Below, one piece after another: positions 1-8,097 of a stretch of DNA of 59,701 nt. The DNA comes from Acidimicrobiaceae bacterium RAAP-2 (GTDB lineage: Bacteria; Actinomycetota; Acidimicrobiia; Acidimicrobiales; RAAP-2). Within the stretch, counting starts at the first letter, position 1; each line of letters begins with the position of its first letter. Both the position numbers and the translations under genes were made by a program. The notes under the pieces were generated by a model that worked only from the letters and a program-made list of their open reading frames with translations, searched no databases and was not told the DNA's origin. The stretch covers positions 1-59,701 of the forward strand of contig LMAD01000011.1 of the NCBI GenBank assembly GCA_001443545.1. Direction: 5' to 3'.

Positions 1-60
1 GCGCCGGCGATGACCTTCACCTGGGCGCGCAACGTGGTCCCCTTCTTGCCTCGCCAGTGA
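1..60 (+). CDS. C-terminal fragment of an unidentified protein (partial at window edge)
   Basis: An open frame enters from the left edge and stops at TGA 58-60. It encodes 19 residues ending NVVPFLPRQ, with strong G/C at third codon positions. Too little is visible to assign a family. A hydrophobic tail followed by basic residues would suit several oxidoreductase or acyltransferase families, but that is only a guess. Confidence 0.4.
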   Translation, partial: APAMTFTWARNVVPFLPRQ

Positions 61-351
61 GCCGCGCCTTCGTGAACGCCGACCGCCAACTCGCCACGGT
101 TGTTCTTCTCGTTCGCTTGAGGTAGACCTCGAACCACCTCGCATGATCCATGCTTCAAAGGGTCCCGACGGGATCGGAGCAAACGCCCCTCGTCACCGGC
201 GCAAACGGGATTCTCCTCCACTGGGTCCCGCTCATTTCGAAGGCCACTCGGTCGCCGGTAGCCCGGCGTCACAGACCGTAGCCCGACTCGACCACCACCG
301 TACCGAATGTGGTTCGAAACGTACCCCTAGGTTGAGAGTGACGGGCACGCA
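61..351. other. Non-coding stretch upstream of the 376 gene
   Basis: No convincing gene is visible on either strand: the short open frames lack ribosome binding sites and coding-like third-position bias. The only structure I see is a 6-bp inverted repeat just beyond its right edge (343-360), immediately before the Shine-Dalgarno sequence of the next gene. It presumably holds that gene's promoter, but I could not pick a clear -35/-10 pair. Confidence 0.4.
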
Positions 352-360
352 GTGGTGCCC
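343..360 (+). promoter_or_regulatory. Inverted repeat abutting a ribosome binding site
   Basis: GGGCAC at 343-348 pairs with GTGCCC at 355-360 across a six-base loop. The AAGGAG Shine-Dalgarno of the next gene begins at the next base, 361. Such a hairpin could modulate access to the RBS. No family is recognised and function is inference only. Confidence 0.3.
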
Positions 361-375
361 AAGGAGCGTGACCAC

Positions 376-852
376 ATGGAGATAGTCCGAAATACTGACG
401 GGAGCCTCGTAGTACCGATTCCAGCGGTACGGCATCACGACGGTGACGGCGTCGTGGACGGCTCAACCGGTGACGACGTCGACGCGGTCGCTCAACCGAC
501 GACTCGAGTGCTGCACCCCGGCGAGGGGGGATACAGCGAAGCCCTGGCCGAATGGGATCTTGAACAGAACCCCGATCGCGCCCCCGCCGTCTCGACGGCG
601 AGCGGACGGGAGGAAGCGATGAACGTCGTGCACGCCCTCGCCGAATCCCCCGACCATGACGTGGCCGGTGCGCTAAAGGACGTCGGTGACTCCGCGGCAA
701 GTGGCGAAGCTTTGCGACACGTGTTGATTGGTGGGACGCACTCCGTCGAGGCGTTCTCACAAGAAGTGGCGAAGGCCGAAGGTGGCGAAGCACTCCCGGC
801 CCACCAGATGACCAAAATCATCGGTGAGGTCTTGGCCGAATTAGATAAGTAG
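376..852 (+). CDS. Hypothetical acidic protein, 158 aa
   Basis: I do not recognise a family. The ATG at 376 is chosen because AAGGAG lies at 361-366, nine bases upstream; an in-frame start at 352 has no RBS. The protein is soluble and acidic, without a signal peptide or membrane segment. The N-terminal half is low-complexity and rich in Asp, Gly and Val. The C-terminal half (from about residue 85) is predicted helical, with an Ala/Glu-rich stretch ending in KIIGEVLAELDK. It stands alone: the next gene starts 176 bases downstream after a small hairpin. No function is proposed. Confidence 0.7.
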   Translation: MEIVRNTDGSLVVPIPAVRHHDGDGVVDGSTGDDVDAVAQPTTRVLHPGEGGYSEALAEWDLEQNPDRAPAVSTASGREEAMNVVHALAESPDHDVAGALKDVGDSAASGEALRHVLIGGTHSVEAFSQEVAKAEGGEALPAHQMTKIIGEVLAELDK

Positions 853-868
853 CGCGGTCACGGGGCGC

Positions 869-885
869 CTCGGCCGAGTGCCGAG
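869..885 (+). terminator. Candidate hairpin terminator after the 376 gene
   Basis: CTCGGC (869-874) pairs with GCCGAG (880-885) over a five-base loop, 17 bases after the stop codon. No U-tract follows, as is common in high-GC actinobacteria. The stem is short, so this is tentative. Confidence 0.3.
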
Positions 886-983
886 TGCAGTTCGAGCGGG
901 GCGACGCTTTTGTCGTGAGCGTAACGCCCTCGTCGGCAACGGTAGCGCCGACCGATCTGGTGGGTTTGAACGACGTCGGGTCA

Positions 984-1012
984 TTGGATTTATAGGATTG
1001 GACCCTTACTCT
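984..1012 (+). promoter_or_regulatory. Candidate promoter of the 1029 HAD gene
   Basis: TTGGAT (984-989) and TACTCT (1007-1012) are separated by 17 bases. Transcription would start near 1019, leaving a leader of about ten bases that includes GAGGG before the GTG start at 1029. The string TACTCTGCGACGA recurs at 10533, again as a start-proximal -10 region. Confidence 0.45.
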
Positions 1013-1028
1013 GCGACGAGGGCACACC

Positions 1029-1766
1029 GTGAACTTCAACGACTTCGAGGCGCTCAGTTTCGACTGCTACGGCACGCTCATCGACTGGGAAGTCGGCATC
1101 GCCGCCGTCCTGCGTCGCTGGGCTGACACCCACGGCGTCGCACTGTCCGGCGAGCAACTTCTCACCGCGTACGCCACCCACGAGGCGAACGCCGAGGCTG
1201 ATTACCCCGATGACCTCTACCCCGCCATTCTCGCCCGCACCATGCGCGAACTGGGCGAAGAACTCGGCGTACCGGTGAGCAGCGATGAAGCCGAATCGCT
1301 CGCGACCTCGGTTCCAGCGTGGCCGGCCTTCGGCGACTCCGCCGAGGCGCTCTCGCGCCTCGCGCAGCGCTATCAGCTCATCATCCTCTCCAACGTCGAT
1401 CGGGAGTCATTCGCGGGTTCCAACGATCGCCTGGGCGTCACCTTCACCCGCATCATCACGGCCCAGGACGTCGGTTCCTACAAGCCATCACCGCGCAACT
1501 TCGACGCCCTGGTCGTTGAGGCCCAGCGGCTCGGCGTCGGTCCCGGCAAGTTGCTCCACGTCGCGCAGAGTCTCTTCCATGATCACGTCCCCGCGAAGGC
1601 GGCGGGACTGCCCACCGTTTGGATCAATCGTCGCCACGCCGACCCGGGTTGGGGTGCGACACCCGAGCCGGCGGCGATGGTCACACCAGATTGGACGTTC
1701 ACGTCGATGCGCGAATTCGCCGATGCCGTCGCCGAGGACTTTTCACGATCATCGCCGAGCGCGTGA
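1029..1766 (+). CDS. HAD-superfamily hydrolase, haloacid dehalogenase type II-like
   Basis: The 245-aa protein has the HAD core order. Motif I is FDCYGTLIDWE (nucleophile Asp near residue 12), followed by a helical cap (about 20-95). Motif II is ILSNVDRE (about 118), and the motif III lysine is in SYKPSPRNFD (about 150). The acidic motif IV region follows LLHVAQSLFHDHVPA. This matches L-2-haloacid dehalogenase/epoxide hydrolase-type HADs, which cleave C-halogen or phosphoester bonds through an aspartyl intermediate; the real substrate cannot be read from sequence. GTG 1029 gives the family's usual start just before motif I. It is monocistronic, ended by a hairpin at 1785. Confidence 0.85.
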   Translation: MNFNDFEALSFDCYGTLIDWEVGIAAVLRRWADTHGVALSGEQLLTAYATHEANAEADYPDDLYPAILARTMRELGEELGVPVSSDEAESLATSVPAWPAFGDSAEALSRLAQRYQLIILSNVDRESFAGSNDRLGVTFTRIITAQDVGSYKPSPRNFDALVVEAQRLGVGPGKLLHVAQSLFHDHVPAKAAGLPTVWINRRHADPGWGATPEPAAMVTPDWTFTSMREFADAVAEDFSRSSPSA

Positions 1767-1784
1767 CGACTCGATTACTACCGC

Positions 1785-1802
1785 AACTCGGTACCCCGAG
1801 TT
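1785..1802 (+). terminator. Hairpin terminator after the 1029 HAD gene
   Basis: AACTCGG (1785-1791) pairs perfectly with CCGAGTT (1796-1802) across the loop TACC, 18 bases after the stop. There is no U-run, so it would be a stem-only terminator. Confidence 0.5.
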
Positions 1803-1954
1803 CGTCAAGTCGATGTATAACGAACCGCGGACGCTCGGTGCGCGGGCGATCGCCGGTCGATGGCCCAGGGCGCACATCGCATCCTCGTAACGCTGCTCCG
1901 TATCGCTGACTCCTGACGACCAGCGAGGGACGGTAACGCACTAGCGTTCGTATC

Positions 1955-1973
1955 GTCACCGTCAAACGGTGAC
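1955..1973. promoter_or_regulatory. 8-bp inverted repeat upstream of the cupin gene
   Basis: GTCACCGT (1955-1962) and ACGGTGAC (1966-1973) are perfect complements with a CAA spacer, 66 bases before the cupin start. It could be a leader hairpin or a dyad operator. Nothing else in the 1803-2039 gap looks structured. Confidence 0.35.
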
Positions 1974-2039
1974 TTGGTGATGACGCCGTCGCAGCGCTGA
2001 TCCATTGGCCAACCAACCAAACCGCAGAGGAGTTGGATC

Positions 2040-2408
2040 ATGCGTACCAAAGACGCGGAGGGGCGGGTCTTCGACGAACGGCCGTGGGGAAGTTTCACCG
2101 TGCTCGACGACACGATGTTCGACCACAAGGTCAAACGAATCGTGGTGAGTGCTCAGAAGCGACTGAGTTACCAACGCCACCAAAAACGGGCTGAGCATTG
2201 GTTCGTCGTCGAAGGCACCGCCACCGCCATACTCGACGGAGCCGAGTTCGAACTGAGTCCCGGCCAGAGCGTCGACATCCAGATCGGCCAAGCGCATCGA
2301 TGCGAAAATCGCACCAACGCACCGGTCGTCTTCATCGAGATCCAAACGGGCACCTATTTCGGCGAAGACGACATCGTTCGTCTCGAGGACGACTTCGGCC
2401 GGGCGTAG
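2040..2408 (+). CDS. Single-domain cupin, mannose-6-phosphate isomerase type
   Basis: The 122-aa protein is one cupin barrel. FDERPWGSFTVLDD near the N-terminus and HWFVVEGTA, then HRCENRTNAPVVFIEIQTG and YFGEDDIVRLEDDFGR at the C-terminus, are the signature of the C-terminal isomerase domain of bifunctional GDP-mannose pyrophosphorylase/phosphomannose isomerases, here free-standing. The predicted reaction is mannose-6-phosphate to fructose-6-phosphate with a bound metal held by cupin His/Glu residues. ATG 2040 has GAGGAG about ten bases upstream. The phosphomannomutase-like gene and mannoside phosphorylase downstream support a mannose role. Free-standing cupins of this type are less well characterised than the fused ones. 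Confidence 0.8.
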   Translation: MRTKDAEGRVFDERPWGSFTVLDDTMFDHKVKRIVVSAQKRLSYQRHQKRAEHWFVVEGTATAILDGAEFELSPGQSVDIQIGQAHRCENRTNAPVVFIEIQTGTYFGEDDIVRLEDDFGRA

Positions 2409-2415
2409 GTCCTCT

Positions 2416-2441
2416 CGTGCTCGCTCGAGACAACGAGCACG
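2416..2441 (+). terminator. Hairpin terminator after the cupin gene
   Basis: CGTGCTCG (2416-2423) pairs perfectly with CGAGCACG (2434-2441), loop of ten bases, eight bases after the stop codon. It separates the cupin gene from the operon that starts at 2644. Confidence 0.5.
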
Positions 2442-2559
2442 GTAGTCTGCCAGCGTCGCGCAATTGCGGCACGAAAGCGGGGCAGAAGGTTCCTCACCTC
2501 GTCGTTTCGGTGAAGAGTGCCGAACTGGTCCGTGGGGGCTATCGGCCACTGGGGCCAAT

Positions 2560-2606
2560 CGATGCCAGCGAGACGGCATCGCCCAGATAGCTCGACGGTG
2601 TCGAGC
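2560..2606 (+). promoter_or_regulatory. Two consecutive hairpins upstream of the 2644 gene
   Basis: CGATGCC (2560-2566) pairs with GGCATCG (2575-2581). GCTCGAC (2590-2596) pairs with GTCGAGC (2600-2606). Both are perfect 7-bp stems 40-85 bases before the phosphomannomutase-like start. They may be a structured leader of the mannose/pentose-phosphate operon or additional terminators. No known riboswitch consensus is recognised. Confidence 0.3.
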
Positions 2607-2643
2607 ACGAAAACCTCCCACGTGCGTGACGAAGACGCGATGA

Positions 2644-3501
2644 ATGACACACCAGGGGGTGCAGGTGCCTAAGCAGTCACACCGACCAACGGATGGTCCG
2701 TTGAGGAACGTCCGTCCCCCGAAACGGCTCTTCGTCTTCGACTTGGACGGCACCTTGGCCCCGAGTAAATCGCCGCTGAGCCGCGAGGTCGCGACGCTGC
2801 TGACGGCGTTACTTCGCACGATGAGCGTGGCCGTAATCTCCGGTGGTGCGTGGCCACAGTTCGAGAAGCAACTCCTTGCGCAGTTGGGGAACAACGAGCA
2901 CTTCGAGCGCCTCTACCTCCTGCCCACGAACGGCACGCAATTTTATCGGTACGACGGGGAGTGGCGCGAACTCTACGCGGAGAACTTCAGTGATGAGGAG
3001 CGGCGAACCATCGTCTCGTCGCTCGAACGGGCCCTCGACGAATCGGGTCTCGCCGCGCCACGGGTCTGGGGCGACGCAATCGAGGACCGGGGTAGTCAGA
3101 TCACCCTTTCGGTGCTCGGACAGGAGGCACCGCTCACCGAGAAGAAGGGCTGGGACGCCGACTTCGTGAAACGAACGAAGATTGTCGACCATCTCAAACC
3201 TCTCCTACCAAACTTCGCCATCCACATGGGGGGCACGACCTCGATCGACATCACCAAACCCGGGATCGACAAGGCGTACGGCATCGCCAAGCTCATCGAT
3301 CAACTCGGTTTTTCCACTGATGAGATGCTGTTCGCCGGGGACGCCATCTTCGAGGGTGGCAACGACTACCCAGTCCAGACGGCGGGCGTCGACTCGATCT
3401 TGGTCACGGGCCCCGACGAGACCGCCCGGGTCATCCAGACCGTGATCGCGTGCCTCGGCGATGGCGCCGAGCAAATCACGGCACCGGTAGTGACGACATG
3501 A
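2644..3501 (+). CDS. Phosphomannomutase-like HAD-IIB protein
   Basis: The 285-aa protein has HAD motif I FVFDLDGTLAPS (about residues 30-42), a cap of HAD subclass IIB, GGTTSIDITKPGIDKAYG (about 197-214), and the motif FAGDAIFEGGNDYPV (about 230). The GGNDY/GGxTSxD combination is that of the alpha-phosphomannomutase family typified by eukaryotic PMM2 rather than of generic Cof phosphatases. The predicted role is mannose-1-phosphate to mannose-6-phosphate, or a related phosphatase. About 20 residues precede the core, so a GTG at 2659 or 2665 is an alternative start. It overlaps the GH130 gene by ATGA, so translation is probably coupled. Confidence 0.75.
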   Translation: MTHQGVQVPKQSHRPTDGPLRNVRPPKRLFVFDLDGTLAPSKSPLSREVATLLTALLRTMSVAVISGGAWPQFEKQLLAQLGNNEHFERLYLLPTNGTQFYRYDGEWRELYAENFSDEERRTIVSSLERALDESGLAAPRVWGDAIEDRGSQITLSVLGQEAPLTEKKGWDADFVKRTKIVDHLKPLLPNFAIHMGGTTSIDITKPGIDKAYGIAKLIDQLGFSTDEMLFAGDAIFEGGNDYPVQTAGVDSILVTGPDETARVIQTVIACLGDGAEQITAPVVTT

Positions 3502-4598
3502 GCGATTTCACCATGCGTCCGCTCGAGTTCGTTGTCGAACCGGAGGTGGGCAACCCGTACGAGGTCGAAGGCGTCCTCAACCCGGCCGCCGCGCGGGGAC
3601 CCGATGGCGATCTCTACCTCTTCCCTCGGATCGTCGGTGCCGGTAACTATTCACGCATTGGCATCATGCGTGTCCTCTTCGACGACCACGGTGAGCCGCA
3701 TGGCGTCGAACGCCTCGGCGTCGCGCTCGAACCCGAAGCGCCGTACGAGTTGCGCCCGAACGGTGGCGGTTGTGAGGATCCACGGATCAGTTACGTCGAA
3801 CCGCTGCGACGATACGTGATGACCTACACCGCGTTCTCCCCGGACGGTCCACGAATCGCCCTCGCCCTGTCCAAGGACCTGCTCTCGTGGCAACGACTCG
3901 GCCTCGCCACTTTCGAACCCTTCGAGCAGGTCCACTTCGAAGGCGTCGACAACAAGGACGCGGTGTGCTTCCCCGTCGCCATCCCGAACCCGTCGGACCG
4001 ACCGGAACTCGCGATACTGCACCGCCCGCTCTTCCCCGGCACCCGAGCCGAGGAGATCAGCGCGGCCGACGGCGATCACGTCGTGGACCCCGACCTCGAA
4101 AGCATCTGGATCTCCTACAGCACTGTGCCGTTCTCGGGTATGGACCCCGCCCAACTGCTGAGCTTCACGTCCCACCACCGACTCGCGTCACCGGTGTCGC
4201 CGTGGGAGCACCTCAAGATCGGCAGCGGCACGCCCCCGGTCATGAGCCGTCACGGCTGGCTCGTGGTCTACCACGGGGTCAGCGACGTCCCCGGCGCCAG
4301 TACCGGTCAGGACCGGCTCACCTACGCCGCCGGAGTCATGGTGCTCTCGGTCGAGCGCCCCAACGTAGTCCTCTATCGATCCGCCAATCCCGTACTCGTC
4401 CCCACGCCGTCACGAGACCGTCGCGGCACACCGTCGGACGTGGTCTTTCCGACCGGGATCGACCGACGCGACGATATCGGCTCCCCGCATCGCTACGACG
4501 TCTACTTCGGGTTGAACGACTATCGGATCGGGGTCGCCCGGCTCGACGTTCCACCCGACCTGCCCGATCTCGTCGAGGTGCCGGAGCCGCTCGCGTGA
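3498..4598 (+). CDS. Glycoside hydrolase family 130 mannoside phosphorylase
   Basis: The 366-aa protein shows GH130 hallmarks along its length: NPAAARGPDGDLYLFPRIV near the N-terminus, GGCEDPRISYV (about 92; holds the Asp expected to be the general acid), MTYTAFSPDGPRIALALS, KDAVCFP, then KIGSGTPPVMSRHGWLVVYHGV and VVFPTGID. These enzymes phosphorolyse beta-mannosides, releasing alpha-mannose-1-phosphate. There is no signal peptide, so it acts in the cytoplasm on imported or recycled mannosides. ATG 3498 overlaps the upstream stop (ATGA). The neighbouring phosphomannomutase-like and isomerase genes would carry the product into central metabolism. The linkage specificity (beta-1,2 or beta-1,4) is not readable. 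Confidence 0.85.
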   Translation: MSDFTMRPLEFVVEPEVGNPYEVEGVLNPAAARGPDGDLYLFPRIVGAGNYSRIGIMRVLFDDHGEPHGVERLGVALEPEAPYELRPNGGGCEDPRISYVEPLRRYVMTYTAFSPDGPRIALALSKDLLSWQRLGLATFEPFEQVHFEGVDNKDAVCFPVAIPNPSDRPELAILHRPLFPGTRAEEISAADGDHVVDPDLESIWISYSTVPFSGMDPAQLLSFTSHHRLASPVSPWEHLKIGSGTPPVMSRHGWLVVYHGVSDVPGASTGQDRLTYAAGVMVLSVERPNVVLYRSANPVLVPTPSRDRRGTPSDVVFPTGIDRRDDIGSPHRYDVYFGLNDYRIGVARLDVPPDLPDLVEVPEPLA

Positions 4599-4777
4599 CG
4601 CCAGTGACGAGTGCGCTCGACCCCCTCGCCGCCGACACCGCCGGCTCGATGCCCGGGTACGGACAACGTCACGGTGACGTCGCGTCGACGTGGCGCCGCG
4701 TGGCGGCGGCGACCTCATCGCTCAAATTACTGTCGAGTATTGACGCCCCAACCGGGTCGACGAAGGGAACATCGTGA
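4595..4777 (+). CDS. Small coupled ORF, 60 aa, unknown
   Basis: GTG 4595 overlaps the GH130 stop by GTGA, and its own TGA overlaps the pgi start by GTGA at 4774, so it bridges the two genes with no untranslated base. Third positions are mostly G/C in the first 45 codons, then weaken. No domain, membrane segment or homolog is recognised. It may be a genuine small protein, a coupling ORF that carries ribosomes to pgi, or chance. Confidence 0.35.
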   Translation: MTPVTSALDPLAADTAGSMPGYGQRHGDVASTWRRVAAATSSLKLLSSIDAPTGSTKGTS

Positions 4778-6411
4778 CGCCACCGCCACTTCGACAACGG
4801 CCAGCCTGGCGAGCGCTCGAGGCGCACGCCGACGAGATCGGTCGGCGCCACCTGCGCGAGTTCTTCGAACAAGACCCCGACCGGGGTCGACGTCTGCGAG
4901 CCCAAGCGGCGGGGATCTACCTCGACTACTCGAAGAACCGGATTACCGATGAGACGATACGGCTTCTGACGCAATTGGCGGTCGAGTCCGACCTCGCGAA
5001 TCGACGTGACGAGATGTTCAGCGGTGGCCACGTCAACGTCTCCGAGGACCGCGCCGCGCTGCACGTCGCGTTGCGAATGCCCCGAGGAACATCACTCATC
5101 GTCGACGGGGTGGACGTGGTCGCCGAGGTTCACTCAGTCCTCGACCAAATGGCGGACTTCTCGACCCGCGTCCGGTCCGGTGAGTGGACGGGTCACACCG
5201 GGCGGGTCATCAAGAACGTCGTCAACATCGGAATCGGCGGATCGGACCTCGGCCCGGTGATGGCCTACGAGGCCCTTCGTTTCTACAGCCGTCGCGAGAT
5301 GACCTTCCGCTTCGTCTCGAACGTCGACGGCGATGACTTCGTCGAAGCGGTTCGCGACCTCGACGCCGCCGAGACCCTATTCATCATCTCGTCCAAGACC
5401 TTCGGCACCGTCGAAACGCTCACGAACGCGCACTCGGCCCGCGCGTGGTTGATCGAGCAACTAGGTGACGACGCCGCGGTGGCGAAGCACTTCGTCGCGG
5501 TGTCCACCAACCACGAGAAGGTCACGGCCTTCGGTATCGACACCGCCAACATGTTCGGGTTCTGGGACTGGGTCGGTGGCCGGTACTCGATGGACTCGGC
5601 CATCGGGCTCTCAACAATGCTCGCGATCGGCCCCGACGCCTTCGGCGAATTGCTGGCGGGCTTTCACGCGATGGACCAACACTTCCGACTCGCGCTATTC
5701 GAGGAGAACCTCCCGGTCCTGATGGGCCTCATCGCGGTGTGGAACCGCAACTTCCTCGGCTGTTCCACGGTGGGAGTCATGCCCTACGAGCAGTACCTGA
5801 AGCGCTTACCCGCCTACCTCCAACAACTGACGATGGAATCCAACGGCAAGCACGTGTCCCTCGACGGCATCGCGGTCGACTACCAGACGGGACCCGTCTA
5901 CTGGGGTGAGCCGGGAACGAACGGCCAACACAGTTTCTACCAACTCCTCCACCAGGGGACCTCCATCATTCCCGTCGACTTCATCGGGTTCGCGCGGAGC
6001 CTGCACCCGCTCGGGGAGCACCACGACCTCCTGAGCGCCAACGTCTTCGCCCAAGCTGAGGCGCTCGCCTTCGGTAAGACCGAGTCAGAGGTTCGCCGCG
6101 ACGGCACCGCAGAGCACGTAGTGGCGCACCGGGTCATGGAAGGCAACCGACCGACCAACGTACTCTTGGCCGACGTCCTCACCCCGACGTTGCTGGGATC
6201 GCTCATCGCGCTCTACGAACACTCCGTTTTCACCCAGGGCACCATCTGGGGCATTGACTCCTTCGACCAGTGGGGGGTTGAACTCGGCAAGGCGCTCGCC
6301 ACGGTGATCGTCCCCGAGCTCACCGACGACGCACCGACGCTCGGACACGATTCGTCGACCAACGCCCTGATCGAGCAGTATCGGACACTCAACGGAAGAG
6401 GCGTGTCATGA
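4774..6411 (+). CDS. pgi: Glucose-6-phosphate isomerase
   Basis: The 545-aa protein matches the PGI family over its full length. It contains LDYSKNRITDETIRLL near residue 55, NIGIGGSDLGPVMAYEAL (sugar-phosphate binding, about 152), SKTFGTVETLTNA, the VGGRYSMDSAIGL signature, GEPGTNGQHSFYQLLHQG (catalytic His), and a C-terminal GIDSFDQWGVELGK containing the catalytic lysine. It interconverts glucose-6-phosphate and fructose-6-phosphate in the cytoplasm. The GTG start overlaps the preceding small ORF and its stop overlaps gnd by ATGA. Here it links the mannose genes with the oxidative pentose phosphate genes downstream. Confidence 0.97.
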   Translation: MTPPPLRQRPAWRALEAHADEIGRRHLREFFEQDPDRGRRLRAQAAGIYLDYSKNRITDETIRLLTQLAVESDLANRRDEMFSGGHVNVSEDRAALHVALRMPRGTSLIVDGVDVVAEVHSVLDQMADFSTRVRSGEWTGHTGRVIKNVVNIGIGGSDLGPVMAYEALRFYSRREMTFRFVSNVDGDDFVEAVRDLDAAETLFIISSKTFGTVETLTNAHSARAWLIEQLGDDAAVAKHFVAVSTNHEKVTAFGIDTANMFGFWDWVGGRYSMDSAIGLSTMLAIGPDAFGELLAGFHAMDQHFRLALFEENLPVLMGLIAVWNRNFLGCSTVGVMPYEQYLKRLPAYLQQLTMESNGKHVSLDGIAVDYQTGPVYWGEPGTNGQHSFYQLLHQGTSIIPVDFIGFARSLHPLGEHHDLLSANVFAQAEALAFGKTESEVRRDGTAEHVVAHRVMEGNRPTNVLLADVLTPTLLGSLIALYEHSVFTQGTIWGIDSFDQWGVELGKALATVIVPELTDDAPTLGHDSSTNALIEQYRTLNGRGVS

Positions 6412-7439
6412 CGACGGATTCACCGATGCAGTTGGGCATGGTCGGACTCGGCCGCATGGGGGGGAACCTCGTTCGACGTCTCGTTCGCGACGGTCACCGC
6501 TGCGTGGTCTACGACGTGAACGCCGAGGCCGTGGCGGCGCTCGAGGGCGAGGGCGTCATCGGTGCGTCATCGCTGGCCGACCTCGCCGCGAAACTCGACC
6601 GTCCACGGGCCATCTGGCTCATGTTGCCGGCGGCGATCACCCAGGCCACGCTCGACGAACTCGTCGCGCACCTCGACGCCGACGACGTGGTCATCGACGG
6701 GGGCAACTCCTTCTACCAGGACGACATCGCTCGCGCCCGAGAGCTCACCGCGCGCGCCATCCAGTACGTCGACTGCGGAACGAGCGGTGGGGTCTGGGGC
6801 CTCGAGCGCGGCTACAGCTTGATGATCGGTGGTGATGCGGCGACCGTCACCCGGCTCGACCCGCTCTTCCGTTCGATCAGTCCCGGTGACGACGGCGTGG
6901 CACCGTCCCCGGGACGCTCGGGCCGACCGAGCACGGCGACGAGCGGGTACCTCCACTGCGGACCGAACGGCGCCGGACACTTCGTGAAGATGGTCCACAA
7001 CGGCATCGAATACGGCATGATGGCGGCCATCGGCGAAGGGTTGAGCATCATCAAGCACGCGAACGCGGGAACCATCGACGTCGAGGCCGACGCCGAGACC
7101 ACGCCGATGCGTCACCCCGACTACTACGCCTACGACATCGACCTCGCCGAGGTTGCCGAGTTATGGCGCCACGGATCCGTGATCAGTTCGTGGCTGATGG
7201 ACCTGACCGCCGACGCCCTCAGCCGTTCACCCGAACTCACCGAGTTCGATGGCTGCGTCTCGGATTCGGGCGAGGGCCGGTGGACCGTCCAAGCGGCGAT
7301 CGAGGAATCGGTGCCCGCGCCAGTAATCAGCGCCGCGCTCTGGCAGCGCTATGAATCACGCGAACGCGGCGAGTTCACCGCGAAGCTGCTCTCGGCCATG
7401 CGATCGGAGTTCGGTGGACACGTCGAAAAACAGCACTGA
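6408..7439 (+). CDS. gnd: 6-phosphogluconate dehydrogenase, decarboxylating (short type)
   Basis: The 343-aa protein has the NAD(P)-binding GMVGLGRMGGNLVRRL at the N-terminus, DGGNSFYQDD, DCGTSGGVWGLERGYSLMIGG, and the catalytic block HCGPNGAGHFVKMVHNGIEYGMM with the general-base lysine and asparagine. Its length fits the short bacterial GndA/YqeC-like subclass rather than the 470-aa type. It oxidises 6-phosphogluconate to ribulose-5-phosphate with CO2 release. It overlaps pgi by ATGA and runs 26 bases into the start of pgl, so the four pentose-phosphate enzymes are translationally linked. Confidence 0.95.
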   Translation: MTTDSPMQLGMVGLGRMGGNLVRRLVRDGHRCVVYDVNAEAVAALEGEGVIGASSLADLAAKLDRPRAIWLMLPAAITQATLDELVAHLDADDVVIDGGNSFYQDDIARARELTARAIQYVDCGTSGGVWGLERGYSLMIGGDAATVTRLDPLFRSISPGDDGVAPSPGRSGRPSTATSGYLHCGPNGAGHFVKMVHNGIEYGMMAAIGEGLSIIKHANAGTIDVEADAETTPMRHPDYYAYDIDLAEVAELWRHGSVISSWLMDLTADALSRSPELTEFDGCVSDSGEGRWTVQAAIEESVPAPVISAALWQRYESRERGEFTAKLLSAMRSEFGGHVEKQH

Positions 7440-8097
7440 GGTCCGACCCGATCTTCGAGTCTTCGACTCGCCCGACTCGCTCGCCACCGCGGCGGCCGAG
7501 TTCGTCGCCGACCTCGCGCGACGCACCGTCGCGCGCACCGGCACCTTTCACGTGGCCGTGAGCGGTGGTACCACCCCCACGGCCATGCTCGCCCGACTGG
7601 CGACGTTGGACGTGCCATGGGCGGCCACGGTCGTCTACCAGGTCGACGAGCGGGTCGTCCCGATCGACGACCCCGAGCGCAATCTCGCGTCGTTGCGGAG
7701 CCAACTGGCGCTCGCCCATCCCGTCATCGAGGCGATGGGGGTCGACGACGACGACCTCATCGGCGCCACGGCGAGCTACGAGGCTCGCTTGCCGGCGCGC
7801 TTCGACCTCGTGCACCTCGGCCTCGGCCCCGAGGGCCACACGGCTTCGTTGTTCCCCGGCGACGAGGTGCTCGAGGAGCGACGTCGGCTCGTCGCGTTGA
7901 CCGAAGTCCACCACGGGCACCGACGAATGACTCTCACGTTCCCCGCGCTCGCGCGCGCCGATCGCGTCCTGTGGCTGGTCGCCGGTGCCCAGAAGCGTCG
8001 AGCGCTCACGATGCTGCTCGACGCGAATCCCTCAATCCCGGCGAGCCGCGTGCCGGCGGGCCGAGCCGTGATCATGGCCGATCGGGCGGCTCAGTGA
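7414..8097 (+). CDS. pgl: 6-phosphogluconolactonase
   Basis: The 227-aa protein contains HVAVSGGTTPTAML (about 43; phosphate-binding SGG), VYQVDERVVPIDDPERN, LVHLGLGPEGHTASLFPG (about 129; family signature) and VLWLVAGAQKRRAL near the C-terminus. It hydrolyses 6-phosphogluconolactone, the step between Zwf and Gnd. GTG 7414 is chosen because it gives the usual N-terminal length, inside the end of gnd; an upstream in-frame ATG at 7351 would add residues with no family counterpart. Its stop overlaps the next mini-ORF by GTGA. Confidence 0.93.
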   Translation: MDTSKNSTEVRPDLRVFDSPDSLATAAAEFVADLARRTVARTGTFHVAVSGGTTPTAMLARLATLDVPWAATVVYQVDERVVPIDDPERNLASLRSQLALAHPVIEAMGVDDDDLIGATASYEARLPARFDLVHLGLGPEGHTASLFPGDEVLEERRRLVALTEVHHGHRRMTLTFPALARADRVLWLVAGAQKRRALTMLLDANPSIPASRVPAGRAVIMADRAAQ

